Shown here piece after piece: positions 12,393 through 24,990 of a DNA stretch of 64,000 bases; the stretch's first letter is position 1; each line of letters starts with the position of its first letter. The DNA is from Drosophila persimilis (Eukaryota; Arthropoda; Insecta; Diptera; Drosophilidae). Both the position numbers and the translations under genes were made by a program. Location: contig NW_020825294.1 of assembly GCF_003286085.1 (NCBI RefSeq), positions 248,001 through 312,000 of the forward strand, given 5' to 3'. The notes under the pieces were generated by a model. It saw only the letters and a program-made list of their open reading frames with translations. It ran no database searches and was not told the DNA's origin.

Positions 12393-14216
12393 GTGCTTGT
12401 AACAGACTGAAAAACTGTAAACCGGTTCAAGATCGTTGCGCATGGATCGGAGGAGGAAAACCTGTCCAGCGATTCGCTCTGCCTCGCCTCTGCCCCGACA
12501 AACGGGCCATGAAGACAATATAATGAGACTCCAAGACGAAGACTCCATGCCGTAGAGCGGCAGAGAAGAGCGGAGCAGAGGCCCATAGTCCATTCAATGG
12601 CGCATCAATTATGTTAATGAAGCATCGAATGTGTCTTGATATTGAAAAAAAAAGACACAACAGACACAGCAAAACACAGAGGTTGTACAGGTTTCTGGCC
12701 ACAACAAAAAGCGGCAAGCGGCCGGCTTTGGTTCAACTTTTAGCCGGTTTTTCCTTTGTTTGCCGGCTATACCTCCGCCTCAGCCTCCACCTCTGTTTCT
12801 GGATTCTCTGATATAGATTCAACCGAAATGTCAGCTGGTGAGACAATGAAACATAAACGATCCGATCCCAAAATGCAATTTGCATATTGCGACCTTTGGC
12901 AGCGGCAACAGCACACACCTTCCCGCCACTTCACGCTTTTCCCCCCACCTACTGATGGTTTGGATTCTTGGCTTACATTCCATCTACTGTCCAAACGATA
13001 CTCCTGACCCTGATGCTGATTTATCTTGAAATTTATGACAGCCTCACGTAGCTGGCATTAAATATTTAGCTACCGCCTGCCCCTGTCCCCCTGCCCTGCC
13101 CCTGCCCTACCATCTGCTGTAAGTAATCGCCTGGTAAATATTGTGCTAAGGTTTTTATCCATCAAATGCCATGCAAAATGTCAAACAAAAATTTGTTGTG
13201 CTGTGGCTCTGGTCACCCTTTTGGTGGGTTGTATGGTTATATACATTTAAAGTGGGGGTTAAACTATAGAAAACTGATGTTTAAAGTGGGGGGAAACTGC
13301 TGTTGTTGCTAGGGGGAGCCATGGCTATGGGTGGTTGAATCAAATAAGTGTACGACGACAACAGTAGAGACTCGAAAGGAAGGGCCTTCGATCTTTATAG
13401 ATTGTTGTGGAACGTCTTTTTCTTTCGATCAGAGATTATCTAAGCTACCTCTGATTGTTATTCTGTCTTTCACTTGAAATCTTATACTGTTTCCCATCTC
13501 TAAATGGCTTGCTATCCAAACTCTTCACAATTCTGCTCTCTCTTTCTCTTTATTGAGTCTCCACTGTACTCCTCTTGTACATTTACTGCCATGTACTTGT
13601 AGTGCATGGCTAAACCCCGCCATAAAGCCCCAACTTTTGCATGCTTCACTCTGCTGCAAGTTATGGTTCTATGATTTTGTGCTGCACAAGAGTTTCGAGG
13701 GGAGTGCGTGGCCTGGCCTGGCGTGGGTTGGGTTGGGGGGTTGCCTTGGTAAAAAAGTCAATTGCCTGGCATTTGCCATGTCGTTGGTTTATAAAGATTA
13801 TGATTATTATTATTAAGATTATGATTATTGCATTCATACGATATTTCTTGTGCATTTAATGCAACGCTGAGCTTTGAAGAGGATTTTCCCTCGGAGGGGG
13901 TGCATAAAAGTCAGGCAAAAAAGAAACGCTTAAAATATTGTATAATAAAATAATCATCAAAAATCCATAAAACCATTAGCCAAAAAAAAAGATCATTAAT
14001 TAACGTAATAGAGGCTTAAAATAGATTTGTGGGAATTTGTGGAAGGTGCCAAAAAGAAATTCAACAAAAAATCAAAGCGAATATTCAGCCATTTCTACAT
14101 TTGTTTGAGAGCCAATGAACCAATCGAAATCCAAAACCATGCCAGTATGAATCTAAGGTCTATAGCTATATAGAAGATACGGATTGTGTTCCTACCATAT
14201 CGGGCCTGAAGTACAC

Positions 14217-14486
14217 CTGTTGCGTGTACATTGAGCTTTTCAGGGAGGACGTCCTGTCCGGGAATAGAATGCACTTCCCAGGCATTCCCTGGCCCGCTGT
14301 TGTTGTCGTGCCGCCCCCTGTGGGCGTCATATTGGGATGTGGATGTGGATGCAGATGCGGACGGGGATGCGGGGATCCACCCACATCGGTTTTCTGGGCC
14401 GTCAGGCTGCTCGTCGAATTGACTTTGGAGGCGTGCGATAGGCGTTTCATATGCGTCCACATCTGATGCCAGGGCGCCGTCTCTTT
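14217..14486 (-). CDS. Internal coding exon of unrecognised minus-strand gene (second exon seen)
   Basis: This is a 90-codon exon read from 14486 to 14217. It follows an acceptor ending TTTAG and ends at CAG|GTGTAC. Both boundaries are phase 0, matching the phase-0 donor of the exon at 23109-23543. The frame starts KETAPWHQMWTHMKRLSH and passes through Ser/Thr-rich sequence, then a His-Pro repeat (PHLHPHPHPN) and a Gly/Thr-rich part, ending SSMYTQQ. Third codon positions are strongly G/C, as in expressed Drosophila genes, and much less so in the other frames. No known domain is recognisable; it looks like a disordered linker plus a short basic amphipathic segment. Later exons were not found and should lie at lower coordinates, possibly outside the window. 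The exon call is good, the linkage to 23109 probable, and the gene identity unknown. Confidence 0.65.
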
Positions 14487-15525
14487 CTAAATTGTTTTTT
14501 TGTTTTTTTTTGTCGACGTTTATGGGAGTTTTTCATTTGTTTTTCATTCGGGGGGCAGGTTGTAGTTTTTGTAGTTGTGGTTTTTGTGGGGGGGAAAATG
14601 TAGAAACAAGGGGCAGGATTTGAGTATATTTGAGTATATTTTTGTTTTCGGAGTTTGTGTCGTTGTGGGTTGGGGTGGGGGGAGGTACGAAAAAACAGAA
14701 ATAAATGGAATTTATTGTCAATTAGATTTTTGTTGTTGCCAATTTATTTGTTGCGAAAACTAAAATACAAGTATATATTTTTTAATTGTTTTTAATTTTT
14801 AAGAATTTAAATCATAGAAATAGTCATAGAAATATAGGGTTTATGTGGTATAATTGTGGAAGTAATCATCATATATTTATCACGGGGGTATTCAAAGTAG
14901 GGTCTTCAATGAATATTCATTTTCTATGGAGTCTTTTAGGTTTAAAAATCGTATAAATAGGGTTTATATCGTGAGGGTTTTCGTTTAATCGAATAATACA
15001 TCAAAAGAATAGATCTTTCGGATCAAAAATTTGTATATTTCCCGAAATTTTCTATAATAATTCTATGGTACAATTTGTATATATGTATCTACAGCTTCAA
15101 TGATCATTTTTTTGTTTGAAAAATATATCAGAAACACTCTTAAAATGTTTTTTATTTCCACTTTAAGAACTTTATAGTTTTCCCTTATTGTTTTCCTACC
15201 ACAACAGATTTTCCACCGTCCCAAGAAGATGGATTCATGCCCTTCCCCCATCATAATTTCTGCTGCTCCGACGGGGGTGTCTATGGCTCTAGAAATCCAT
15301 ACAAACGCCGCACGCACTTAGCACCCACTCAGCACTTGCAGCCCCTCCTCTCCACGCCACTCCCCTCCACTCCACACTCTCGCCCTTTCAAAAAACTATG
15401 ATGTCATACTATGTGTAGAAGCCACACGCGTTAACCATTTTAATTTTATTTGCCTTGTGCCTGTGGCTGTGCTTCAATTTCCCCCCACCCCTGCTCGCTG
15501 GCCCCCCCTCCGATTATTACAGGGT

Positions 15526-15612
15526 ATGATGTCAACGATTCTGGCCATTCGAACGGTCTGGCTCCTCATTGCCGCCACCACGGCGCTGTGTTTTAAAGAA
15601 ATTCCTAGATAA
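15526..15612 (+). other. Short coding-like island after a strong acceptor (28 codons)
   Basis: On the plus strand a long pyrimidine tract ending in TTATTACAG is followed at once by ATGATG and 28 codons with G/C-ending third positions. They encode a hydrophobic stretch (MMSTILAIRTVWLLI...) that could be a signal peptide or first membrane segment, then stop at 15610-15612. On the minus strand the same DNA offers an alternative: acceptor ACACAG at 15586-15590, then 17 codons and a stop at 15532-15534. Those are in phase 0 and so compatible with the donor of the exon at 23109. Only one reading, or neither, is real. Confidence 0.25.
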
Positions 15613-16067
15613 GAACTAAACAGACCAGAAATCGAAATAAACAGTGTACTAGCAGACGCCGGCCCCGGGTGTTTTTGATAAGCTTTCGTAGCAATTATAA
15701 CAATTTGCACCGATAGCACGGGATGGTTGACTAATTTGTGATTCGCCAAATGAATTCATATTCTGAAGAAAATTTATGAGAGGGCTACTGGGTGTTGAGG
15801 TAGGCACACTATTAATAGGAATCGATCCATTCCTGTGCAGAAGTTGAGTCATGAGGCAGGCAGAAAACTGGGAAAGAGAGTGTTTTTGGGGGGGCAGAAT
15901 GAAGGATCTCATGGAGTAGAGTTAGAGATTTGTAGGAATGCATTACTCTCCTCCCATTACTCATCTCCCTGTGGCAGTGCCAGTGCAAGTTGCAGCCACT
16001 CCTTTGTCCCATTAAAACCTAATAAAAAGCCATTAAGCCACAAGGCTGTGGACAACACACCTTCCAT

Positions 16068-16085
16068 CCCCCCCCCCCCTCCCCC
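16068..16085. repeat. Poly-C tract
   Basis: This is a near-pure C run interrupted once by T, followed by CAG triplets. Confidence 0.8.
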
Positions 16086-19000
16086 AGCAGCAGCAATCCC
16101 CTTAATCATCCCTATACCCATTATCATCATCATCATCATTATCTTTTTATCAACTCAATTTATGGTTTGGTCTGGTATGGGGTTCGAGGGGGAAATCCCC
16201 AATGCGGTCGCTCAAATGCATTAAGAGGTTCGTGCCCTTGCGGTTGGGTAGGGGCTGCTGATGCCTCTTCTATGGGGCATATCCTCCAACGTATGGATAC
16301 AACCCTCACTGGCTACCGCCCCTCACTCCCCATTTGTGGCACACACGCAACGAGCAACGAGCAACGAGTGTGGTGCGCCCCCTAATCAAATGAAAACAAT
16401 TTCCGTTTGTCATGCCACAACAACAACAAGAAACGGTTGCAACAACGAGGCAACAACCCTCCCAAAAAAGAAAAGAGTAAAGTGCAGGCAGAAACAAGTA
16501 GAAAAAGAAGGGGGCTATGGAAGCCGAAGAAGGAGATACTCTAACATACCCTAAGATATGGATAGAGATATGTAGATACTTTTAAAGATCTCACAGATCT
16601 AGTGAGCTTGGTTTTGGGCTGTGTTTCAGTCGGAAATGCATCGAAATGTAGGTCTAGAAAGAGACATCGCCTGCAGGCCTTTAACGAATATAAATGTATC
16701 TATACATTAAAGTATCTTTGTAGCAAACCTCCCTTCAGAGGCGAGAGACCCTCTAGAAAAAGTGTACAACAGCTGGAGGAACGGAAGCAATGAAAATGGT
16801 CAAGCAGGCAGGCAGGCCAGCAATTCGTGGCCCCTCCAAAAGCCATGTATCCATGTATCTGTATCTACGCGTGTGCTGTATCCGTATCTGTGTTTGGGTT
16901 TCAGTTTTAGGTTGTGCCCCACTGACGTAGGCATGGTGCATGGGGAACGGTCATGTGTGTTGTGTGCTGTGTGTATTTGTATTGTTGTTCCGCTGTTGCC
17001 ATGACCCCCATGGCCCCTGCATGGCCGCCCCACCATCCCCCCACCCCCTTTGTGCTGTGACTCTTTTTTCAACGTATAAACAATTCATTAAAACGGGAAA
17101 TGGCAATTATAAAGAAATTATACACAAAAAAAAGAGCAAGAGCAGGAGCTTATGAATAAGTATGAATAAATGTGTTGCAAGTACGCAGAAAGGGGCATGA
17201 AAGAGGGGCGTGGCACGGGAGAGCCAGCCTCAGAGATGGGACCAATATTAAAGATGATTTCAGCAGCAGCAGCAAAGCCCTAAGTGAGGCAAGAGGTGGT
17301 GCATGCAACAGACAACCCCCCACATTGCTGTTTGGGAAACAAATGCCTGCCTTACTCACGCATGCAGCTTGCCACAGCAGCGGCAGCACGGTGCATCATT
17401 CGACTGCATCTGCCTCGTTTGGTGGCATGCCTCGTTTAACTCCAAGTGGCGGGTGGAGCGCGGGAGTGCGCTTAACTCAATTGCATATGCAACAGCAACA
17501 GCAGCAACTGCAACAAACTGCAATCTTGACTGTGTGGCATGCAACATGTTGATGTAATATGCAAATTGTTTGCATTGTTTTTGAGAGATTTTTCTTAAGA
17601 AACATTTCTCCACCCCGCCCCTACCCCCCTTCTCCCGGTCCCCCTTTTTAGCTAAATTCCACAGAAAAACAACAACACTGCCAGCAATTGCTGTCGAGGA
17701 AAATGTGGAAGCTGTGGAAAAGCTGGGAAAGCCATTGCACAAATGGTTATAGAAGTAACTGTCGGTTGGTCGGATGTTCTGGGAAAATCTAGTGGAAAAA
17801 TTGCATTAAAATTTGTCGACTAGAAAGTGGTACAAGAAAATGGGAGAAAAATTTGTGGAAAATTCGAAAAAATTACATGGAAAATTGCCACTAAGCAAAT
17901 GTTTCAAAAATGGGTTTCATTTGTTTATATTTCATTGGAGAAAGATTCCATATTTCCTTACTTTTCGGATTTTCTCATATTTTATGATAAATTTTCTCTA
18001 GTTTTTTCACAGTTTTGTTTGCGTTTGAAATTTATGAAAAAATACTCTATTTTCGAGGCACTTTAAACAGATCTAAATGCACCATATGTTTCTCTATAGA
18101 TGCTCCTACAATATGCGATAGATAAATATCTGGAATTGGCTGGAACTGCCACCCCCCAAAACAAATTGAACCATTTGCTGCGTAACACATTTCTGGGGAT
18201 CATCTCTCTGATGGTCGGGTGACCTTTAACACTTTCCATACTTCAGGCATCCCCTGCTCTACATTCATGCCACCTCCCTCGCCATGCAGCACTTAATGCA
18301 ATGAGAGAAGAGCCACTGCAGCTGTGGCAAGTGGCTGGTGGCGGGTGGGGTGCGGCTTTGCGGCGCTGGCGATGGCTGTTGACTTTAGTGGGTCACTGTG
18401 CAGCCGCTTAATTGTAATAAATATCACTTTACACAGTCCAACATAAATGAGATATCACTTTGCACCGTAGAACCAAATTGAGATGCAGACAGCAGCCGCA
18501 AATACATCAAAAAGAACAGCCGACACAAGCCGATGGGAGAATATGAAGATGCTCTTTAAAGAGCTTTAAAGAGCTAGCAATTTGAGATAAAGATACAATA
18601 AGCAGAGGCTATGTCTGTGGTTCAATTGTGAAGATACTCTTTCAGATCTAACTTCTAGACTCCTTTGGTAGCTTTAGTTCTTCGATTTGGATCATATTTG
18701 GCATAGTTTTGAGCCCTTGTTTAATGAAATTTGTATTTTGATGGATGTTTTCTATGAGAGTTTTATGAAAAGAGTTTGATAAGCGTATAAAGAACGATCC
18801 AAAACCACAAAAACCAGGGTATTATAGCCACAAAACTTTGTATTCCGCTCAAACATATCTATACTTTATAGATCTATAGCTCATTCTTTTTCACAACAGA
18901 CTCTCCTTCAAAAGTAACCCAAAAAAAATAAAAACGAAACAAATATTAAGTGCAATTTTTCGACCGAAAAAGATAAACCCAAAAATTAGCTTTAAGGCTG

Positions 19001-22000
19001 GCGCCTGCCATTTCCCTCCCCCCCTGCAAACACTTCCCCCCGCCCTGTTTTTGTTTTACTGGAAAACACACACATTTTTCCATTGGCATTTCCTTTTTGC
19101 ATTTGTGATTTGCCGCCCTTCCCGCCCCCGCCCCCCTTTTCCAGGGATCCCTCGAAACAAAAATTGCACTTCTGTGTGCCATTTGCTGTTCCCTCGCGTA
19201 ACCGCTCCCGCTCCCACCCCCCTCGACCTCCGACCTCCGAGGAGGGGGCTGAGCCTACTGCCGCCACATCCCCCCTTTTATTTGCATTAAGCCCAGCCAT
19301 TTATTTGTATATTTTATTGTGGAGCATATTTTCCGCTAAAGTTTTCCCCGCTCTCTTTTATGAATGAAAATGTTCGAGCAGGGGGATGGTGGGCGGGTGT
19401 GGGCGTGTGTGGTGGGTGGCTGGGTGGCTGGGCGTCGAATGAAATGATTTTCTCTGTATTCTTCTCCTTTTTATTTTTACGCATTTCTTGCGTGTCGTCT
19501 TTGCATCTTTTTCGTTTGTGTTTTGTCTTTGTCTTTGTCTGTTTCTTTCTGTCTTTTATTTTCCCCTTCATTTTCCTTAATTTTCCTTCCCGTCTGTGTT
19601 TAGTTTTTCCGTAGGAGGGGCGTGTGTGGGGTTTGCTCTATTTTCCCCGAAACGTGTGTGTGCCGTCTCTCGATTTATTCCACGATTTTTCTGTTTCTGT
19701 TTTTTTTCGGGGGTCGGTTCGCTGGTCTTTCGCGTGCGAGCAGCCAATTCCCCAAAAAACGAGACTCAAATTACTGGGCTGCCTTAACCCCATGCCCCCA
19801 TGCCCCACAGATATTTGATTCCTTCTTTATCGGTTACCAGGTTTTCGTGGGCTCTATTTTTGTGTGGATAGTGTTGCTATTTATTCTATTTATGGGCTAA
19901 TTTATGAGACTAATTGAGGCAGCAATCGGAGTGGGGGAAATCTATTAGTTTTCTATTGATTTAGGCGCTTTTTGGCAGGGTTTTTTGGGGATTGTCTTTA
20001 ATCGATCAACCATATACCCCTTTTTAGCATGCCAGATATAAGGTGTTTTCCTTGGTCTTGAAACACCTGCAACTTACTTTTTAGAGTCTTTGTGCCGGGA
20101 AAAACAGTTGAAAAGTCAGGAAACACACCTTTTCTTTGATTTTCTGACCCATTCGATGAATCAATCCATAAATGCCATGTTTTGATATCAATTGATCGCA
20201 TGAGTAATATCTTTGGGGGGGCTTTTCCCTCGACCCCAACAGATTCCTCTTCAACAGAACTCTCAGAGTCCCTCCACTGACTCATCCATTAACCGCATCG
20301 CAGCCACAGCCAAAACTCATCCAAAACCCCAACTGGAACCATTACCATTCGAACTCTGAAAACACTCGCATTTTCTGACCATTTTCCTAAGGCTGGGGGG
20401 CATTCATCCATGCAAAAAAAAACAACACCATGTACATATGTATTTTTCATTTAATTTTTTGTTGTTTTGTAGAATATTTCGCACTCGTGGAATGCGAGCG
20501 AGCCGCTAAATTGAATTGCGAGCGGCGCAAATAAATTGACATTGAAATGTACGAAGCGACGTACGAGTGGTCCTCCTACAATTTATGGAAATTGCTTATG
20601 CGCCATGTCCGAGCAAAATGATAAAAGATACATGTACGAGTATGTCCGATTTCACTCGTGCTCTTGCCAAGTGCAACTCCATCTTTCTGCTCCAAATGCT
20701 TGGGCTCGGGCTCGGGCGGATGGCCCTTTCTGCAACCCGTTGCAGCCAAGTGCAGCGAAGCAACGCCAGAGGATGGACTGGACCCGTGGTCTTTCGCCTT
20801 CCTTTCTTGCTTTGGGTCAAACATTGTATCTCATAGTCCGCCTGGCTGCTTGCGGGGCACGTACCACCCCCTCGGCCCCCTCTGTTTTCCCCCTTCTGTT
20901 TGCTTTCCCCCATTTGTGGAGCCATGGCGCTTCCTACTCTCTCGTGTCGTGTCTTTTGTCGTGTCTCCGGTTACCGCCGGGCTCTGGTTGTTTTTCGGTT
21001 TTAGCCTTCTCTTTGCCTCGCCTCATATTTCGCATTTGGCCAACTAACGGGCCAACACAAGACCAACTGTTTGGGCCATTGCCTTTTTAAGTGTGACTAA
21101 TTATGACGCTCTACCGCTGCCGCTGCCGCTGACTCTGACGCTCTTTGGTTGGAGCACTTGATGTGGCTCCGTGGGGTTCAATGCACTGCGGCAGTCGTTC
21201 CTCCAACGAAAAACCTCTACGAATGACCCAAAAGTGTTGCAATTTTTCCATTTTCTATTGATTTTCTTCCCAGAAGTTCCCCTGAAAGATTTAGCAGCTG
21301 CCCAAACTCCAAGTTTATTGATAGCAAAAAACATCCTGCGCCAATATTTTGGCTGCAGTTTCCCTTTGGGCGACGGGAACGGATAGTGCCGCCAGAAAGG
21401 GGTGAAAGGGGGGAAGGGGAGGCTGTGTGGGGAAATTATGCAGGCAATTTGGCCCCAGAACTGTTACGTACAATTTGTTACGTCTAAAGGAGGCGCAGGA
21501 TGGCTCTAAAGCACTGCATCTATCAGGTAATCAGTCTTGTGACTGTTTGGCTTTTGGCCAAAAACAGAATTGATGATGTGATAAAAGGAACCAAGGAACC
21601 TCTTTGGTGGGGAAAAGAGAGCACTAAGAACTATTAGAGCATCTAAGATGGAAGTTATTCAAAGAAAATCTCTGTTGGAAGAACTTTGAAAGGAAGGAAA
21701 TTGTGTAAATTTGTTAGCCCGAAACCTTCCTTAGATAAACCCTATATGATGTAATAATTTCACATGTCTTACAGGTAAAAACCCTCTAATGATAAGAGTT
21801 CCAAAACCAAAACAAAATCCCATCTAAATTCCATGTTCCGTTCTGTTCGGTTCGGTTTGGTTCTATCTTTGTTATTGTCTCGTCTGCCTAATAGATAGAT
21901 ATATTTCGCAATTCATTATCTGAGTTTATGTTCTCATTGAGCCATGAGCTGGTGGCATGGAGGTTCGAGGTCGATGCCTAGGCCTCTGTTACCTGAGCAA

Positions 22001-22486
22001 CTTCTGTTTCTGGTTCTCGTTCTGCTTCTAATGCTACCTGGCCATTCAGGAGGAGAGAGGGCAGGTTCTGGGGCGGGGGGGACTCTGTCCCTTTTTCATG
22101 TATGCAAAACCCCAGCATAGAGCCAGAGGGTCCACTCTTTTCGTAAGCTTTAAAGAAATAAAGAGGCTTTGGGCTTCTGGCCAGATGATGGCCACACAAT
22201 TCACAGCCAAAGATAAAACCACGTGGAAAAGATAAGAGCGTTAACAAAATAATAACAGAATAAAAAGCATTTACATATAATGCTAGAAGAAGGTCGGTGG
22301 GGCGGACATACACGTAGAAGTAGCCTCCGGAGGCATGGCCCCCACAGACGGGGGGACAGACGAAAGCGGACGGACAGTAACCTATTGCCTGAGGGAAGGC
22401 CAGGGGGAGCCCAAGGGGAGGAGCCTGTGGTCCAAGGGCCAGCGGCTGGACCATTAGTAAAATGCCTTCCCGTCAAGAGGAACTCC

Positions 22487-22505
22487 TGTGTGTGTGTGTG
22501 TGTGT
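22487..22505. repeat. (TG)n microsatellite
   Basis: This is a perfect dinucleotide run of about nine units. Confidence 0.9.
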
Positions 22506-23108
22506 CTGGGGCTTATTTGGCTTAGGAAATATCCTCTCTCCCTACGCTCCTTAGTCGAAGGCCAAGGCTTCCACTAATTTGCGGGACATTTGTTCTGATT
22601 ATAGACGAAAATAATGGGAGATGAAGGGAAGTGGGTAACGGGAGGTAATTTAATAACTGATTTGTAGAGAAATCTAATAGGGAAAACCCTTAGACTGATG
22701 GTTGGTGGATTTCGGAGAGGTTTAAGGCATTCGGAATATCAAAAGATATCTTTAAACAATGATCCATTCCTCAGTTCTATTTAACAAGAATTTCCCCAGC
22801 TGAACAATCATCATTTCGGTGAAGAAAGATCTTCATTCTGGGGATCCCCTCTGTCATATTTCAAGCTTTCAAGGCTTTCCCCCTCTCGAATTCAGTTTCG
22901 ATTTCGAAATATTCCATAAATAAGGTGATAAATATACAACCAAAGATTCTCTAAATTCTCAGCGATACCTTCGAAGAGAGATCTATTCACAGATACAGAT
23001 ATGCGAGTATCTTGTACTTGCTGTTGGTTCTTTATGCCAGAAATCTTAATTGTAATTTATCTCGAAAGAAGAAGAAGAAGAAAAAGAAGGAAAGGATCGT
23101 TGCCTCAC

Positions 23109-23543
23109 CTTGGGATCCAATATGCTCCGCTCCAGGCTATCCTCACGATTCATTGTCGTTGCCGTGCTCCCCGTTCCAGTGCTGCTGCCGCCGCCACCGA
23201 TGCCCCCTCCATTGATGTCGCCTCCCCTCTGGCTGCTCCTCTCTCGCTCCCTCTCACGCTCCTGCTGCTCGAGTCGGAGACGAGCCCGCTCCACACGCGC
23301 CAGCGTGGGGCTATCGAGAATCGAGGGCGCCCGCGAGGGGGGACGCGAATTGTTTGCCGCATTCGTGTGCAACTGCTGCAGTTGATGCTGCAGCTGCTGG
23401 TGCTGCTGCTGCTGCTGGTGGTGCAGCGTCTCGAGTGTGGCACTGTTGTTGGAGGAGGTCGACCCTGGTGTGGGCGTGGCCGATGACGACGAGTTGGTCA
23501 TCGTCGCCGTGGACGTTGTGGATGTTGTGTGGTGCATCAGCAT
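23109..23543 (-). CDS. First coding exon of an unrecognised gene (low-complexity N-terminus)
   Basis: This is a 145-codon exon with the start codon at 23543, preceded by CCACAACAAG, a good fly initiation context. It ends with AAG|GTGAGG (donor at 23107-23108) in phase 0. The protein starts with a Ser/Thr-rich region (about residues 1-40), then a Gln/His-rich tract (about 41-60, coded by CAG and CAC runs). A segment SRPPSRAPSILDSPTLARVE follows, then an Arg/Glu-rich helical stretch (ERERERER), a Gly-rich linker and the end NREDSLERSILDPK. This is a disordered N-terminal region of the kind found on many Drosophila scaffold, signalling or channel proteins, and it does not identify the family. 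The next coding exon is probably 14217-14486 (same phase, same strand, 8.6 kb intron). Codon third positions are strongly G/C. The exon itself is secure; function and gene name are unknown. Confidence 0.8.
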
Positions 23544-24990
23544 CTTGTTGTGGCAATGATGCTTTCTGTGTTGGTTCTTGGAACTCTTTTGTATCTTCTT
23601 TCTATTATTTCTTATATTTTTTGGGTTAAATGTTGCACTTTTTGTTGTATTTTATTTAAACTGTGGATTGAGAGGCGAAAATGGGGTTTGTGTTTAGTAT
23701 TTTTTTGGATTTAAAGAAGATTTGGGAGTTTTTTCTGAGATTTCCTAAAGAACTTCCCCACTGGAAACTGTTTTTCCATTTAAAAGGAGAGAAATAAACG
23801 CGCGATTCTGATTATGGATACCCTGAAGCCTCCCTTGAACTTCCACAGAAGATTTTACTAGTCAAAATATCAAAATAAAGGTGTTTTTACTAAAGAAATA
23901 TAGTTATAATTCCTCATTGACTTTAAAGAGGTAAAAAATGTCCTGAAATGATCTTCTTTCTGTTGTAATTCCAGGAAGTTCCTCCATCCACAAGACTAAA
24001 CCATGAACCCCAATTTTAATCGTTTTTTACCGCTTTCCTACGACACCTTTGACACCTTTGGGTCCATTCTCTCAGTAGATTTATGATCTATCACTATCTC
24101 TCGGTGCCAGACGCCAACTGGCAGCCACAATTTCAACAGTTTTTCCTTTCAACAGAGAGCCAAAGCAATGCTCCAAGCAAAAAAAACCAAGAAATGGCCA
24201 ATACACTGGGACTGCAGCAAACAAAAACAACTGAAACCGAACCCAAACCCAAACACAGTCTCAATAATTTTCACAAAACTGGTTTTCTTTTTTTTCGGGT
24301 TTTGAGGAGGTCTGTTTCGCAGGTAGTTTTTACTTTCGCACAATACTGAAACACAGACACACAACACACGCTGCAAAGTGCAAGATACAAAAGTATCTGG
24401 CAATCGCACCGATTCTTGGGGCACTTGTGCGAAGCTGTTTATTGGCTGCCGCTGTCGCTGCCGCTGACGTTGGGTTTATAATTTATTTTTGCATCTACGG
24501 GATGCCGAACACGTTTTGTTTTGATATTTCCGCTGCTGACAAATTAATTCATTCTTTAATTTAATTTTGATGGAGATTTGATTTCTCATGGGGGGGGGAT
24601 GCAGATGCACACATACTTTTTCGCTTAGATTTATTTATTGGATTGGATTGGTTTGGCAGCACGTCGCGTTTCTCGCATTTCTTTGCGTTTTGGCAATTGA
24701 AAAAACCAATTTTGTTAGCGGGGCAAAATTTTATTTTCAAATTCAACTTCTGGCTCGCGCAAAGCAAGCGAACGGACGAGATACCCTCGAGTATCTAGAT
24801 ACGTGGCGACCGAACCGTCCAAGCGAACGCGAAAGATTGCGGCGGCAAGGCCAGGAATTTCTCGTACGCCCGCCGCAACCGTTAATTCGAACCGCCTAAC
24901 AGTGGCTGTTAACAGAGTCTGCCGCTGGAAACACACGGCGGCGCTCGTTTGTTGTGTTCGAATCGAACCGCCTGGCGCATGCATCGGCAT
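23544..24990 (-). promoter_or_regulatory. Probable 5' leader and promoter of the gene starting at 23543
   Basis: Read on the minus strand, 24700 down to 23544 has the A-rich, CAAA/AACA-rich character of fly 5' untranslated leaders. It runs without a strong intron signal into the start codon. Around 24740-24990 the sequence becomes CpG-rich with repeated CGAACG-type and TTCGAA motifs, suggesting the core promoter lies there. No TATA box is obvious. The exact transcription start cannot be set by eye. Confidence 0.35.

Larger units (their letters stand above)
1911..14216. other. Non-coding stretch, probably intron or downstream of the 14-23 kb gene
   Basis: No supportable exon was found here. 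Open frames are short or low in codon bias, for example the 96-codon minus frame at 5389-5679, which is A/T-ending. The stretch holds simple repeats (listed separately), poly-pyrimidine tracts and an AT-rich part at 11.35-12.0 kb. Because the coding exon ending at 14217 has a splice donor, at least part of this stretch is expected to be the next intron of that minus-strand gene. Confidence 0.5.
14487..23108. other. Large intron (8.6 kb) of the unrecognised minus-strand gene
   Basis: This stretch lies between the two in-phase minus-strand exons. It is rich in poly-purine and poly-pyrimidine tracts, CAG/CAA-rich patches and AT-rich parts. One strong splice acceptor-like site with a short coding-like island occurs at 15.52-15.61 kb (listed separately). 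Long plus-strand open frames at 17172-17552 and 20536-21090 lack codon bias and are best treated as chance. Confidence 0.5.

Noticed and set aside
17172-17552. Gln-rich plus-strand frame ending in a CAA/CAG run
   Set aside because: CAA/CAG-rich stretches are common in fly introns. The rest of the frame has no bias and no splice context.
20536-21090. 184-codon plus-strand open frame
   Set aside because: Overlapping frames on both strands are equally open and the composition is Pro/Ser/Leu-rich from CT-rich DNA. No recognisable protein.
24880-24970. GGTTCGAA-like boxes suggesting a tRNA gene
   Set aside because: No cloverleaf could be formed around them; they are part of the CpG-rich promoter-like block.
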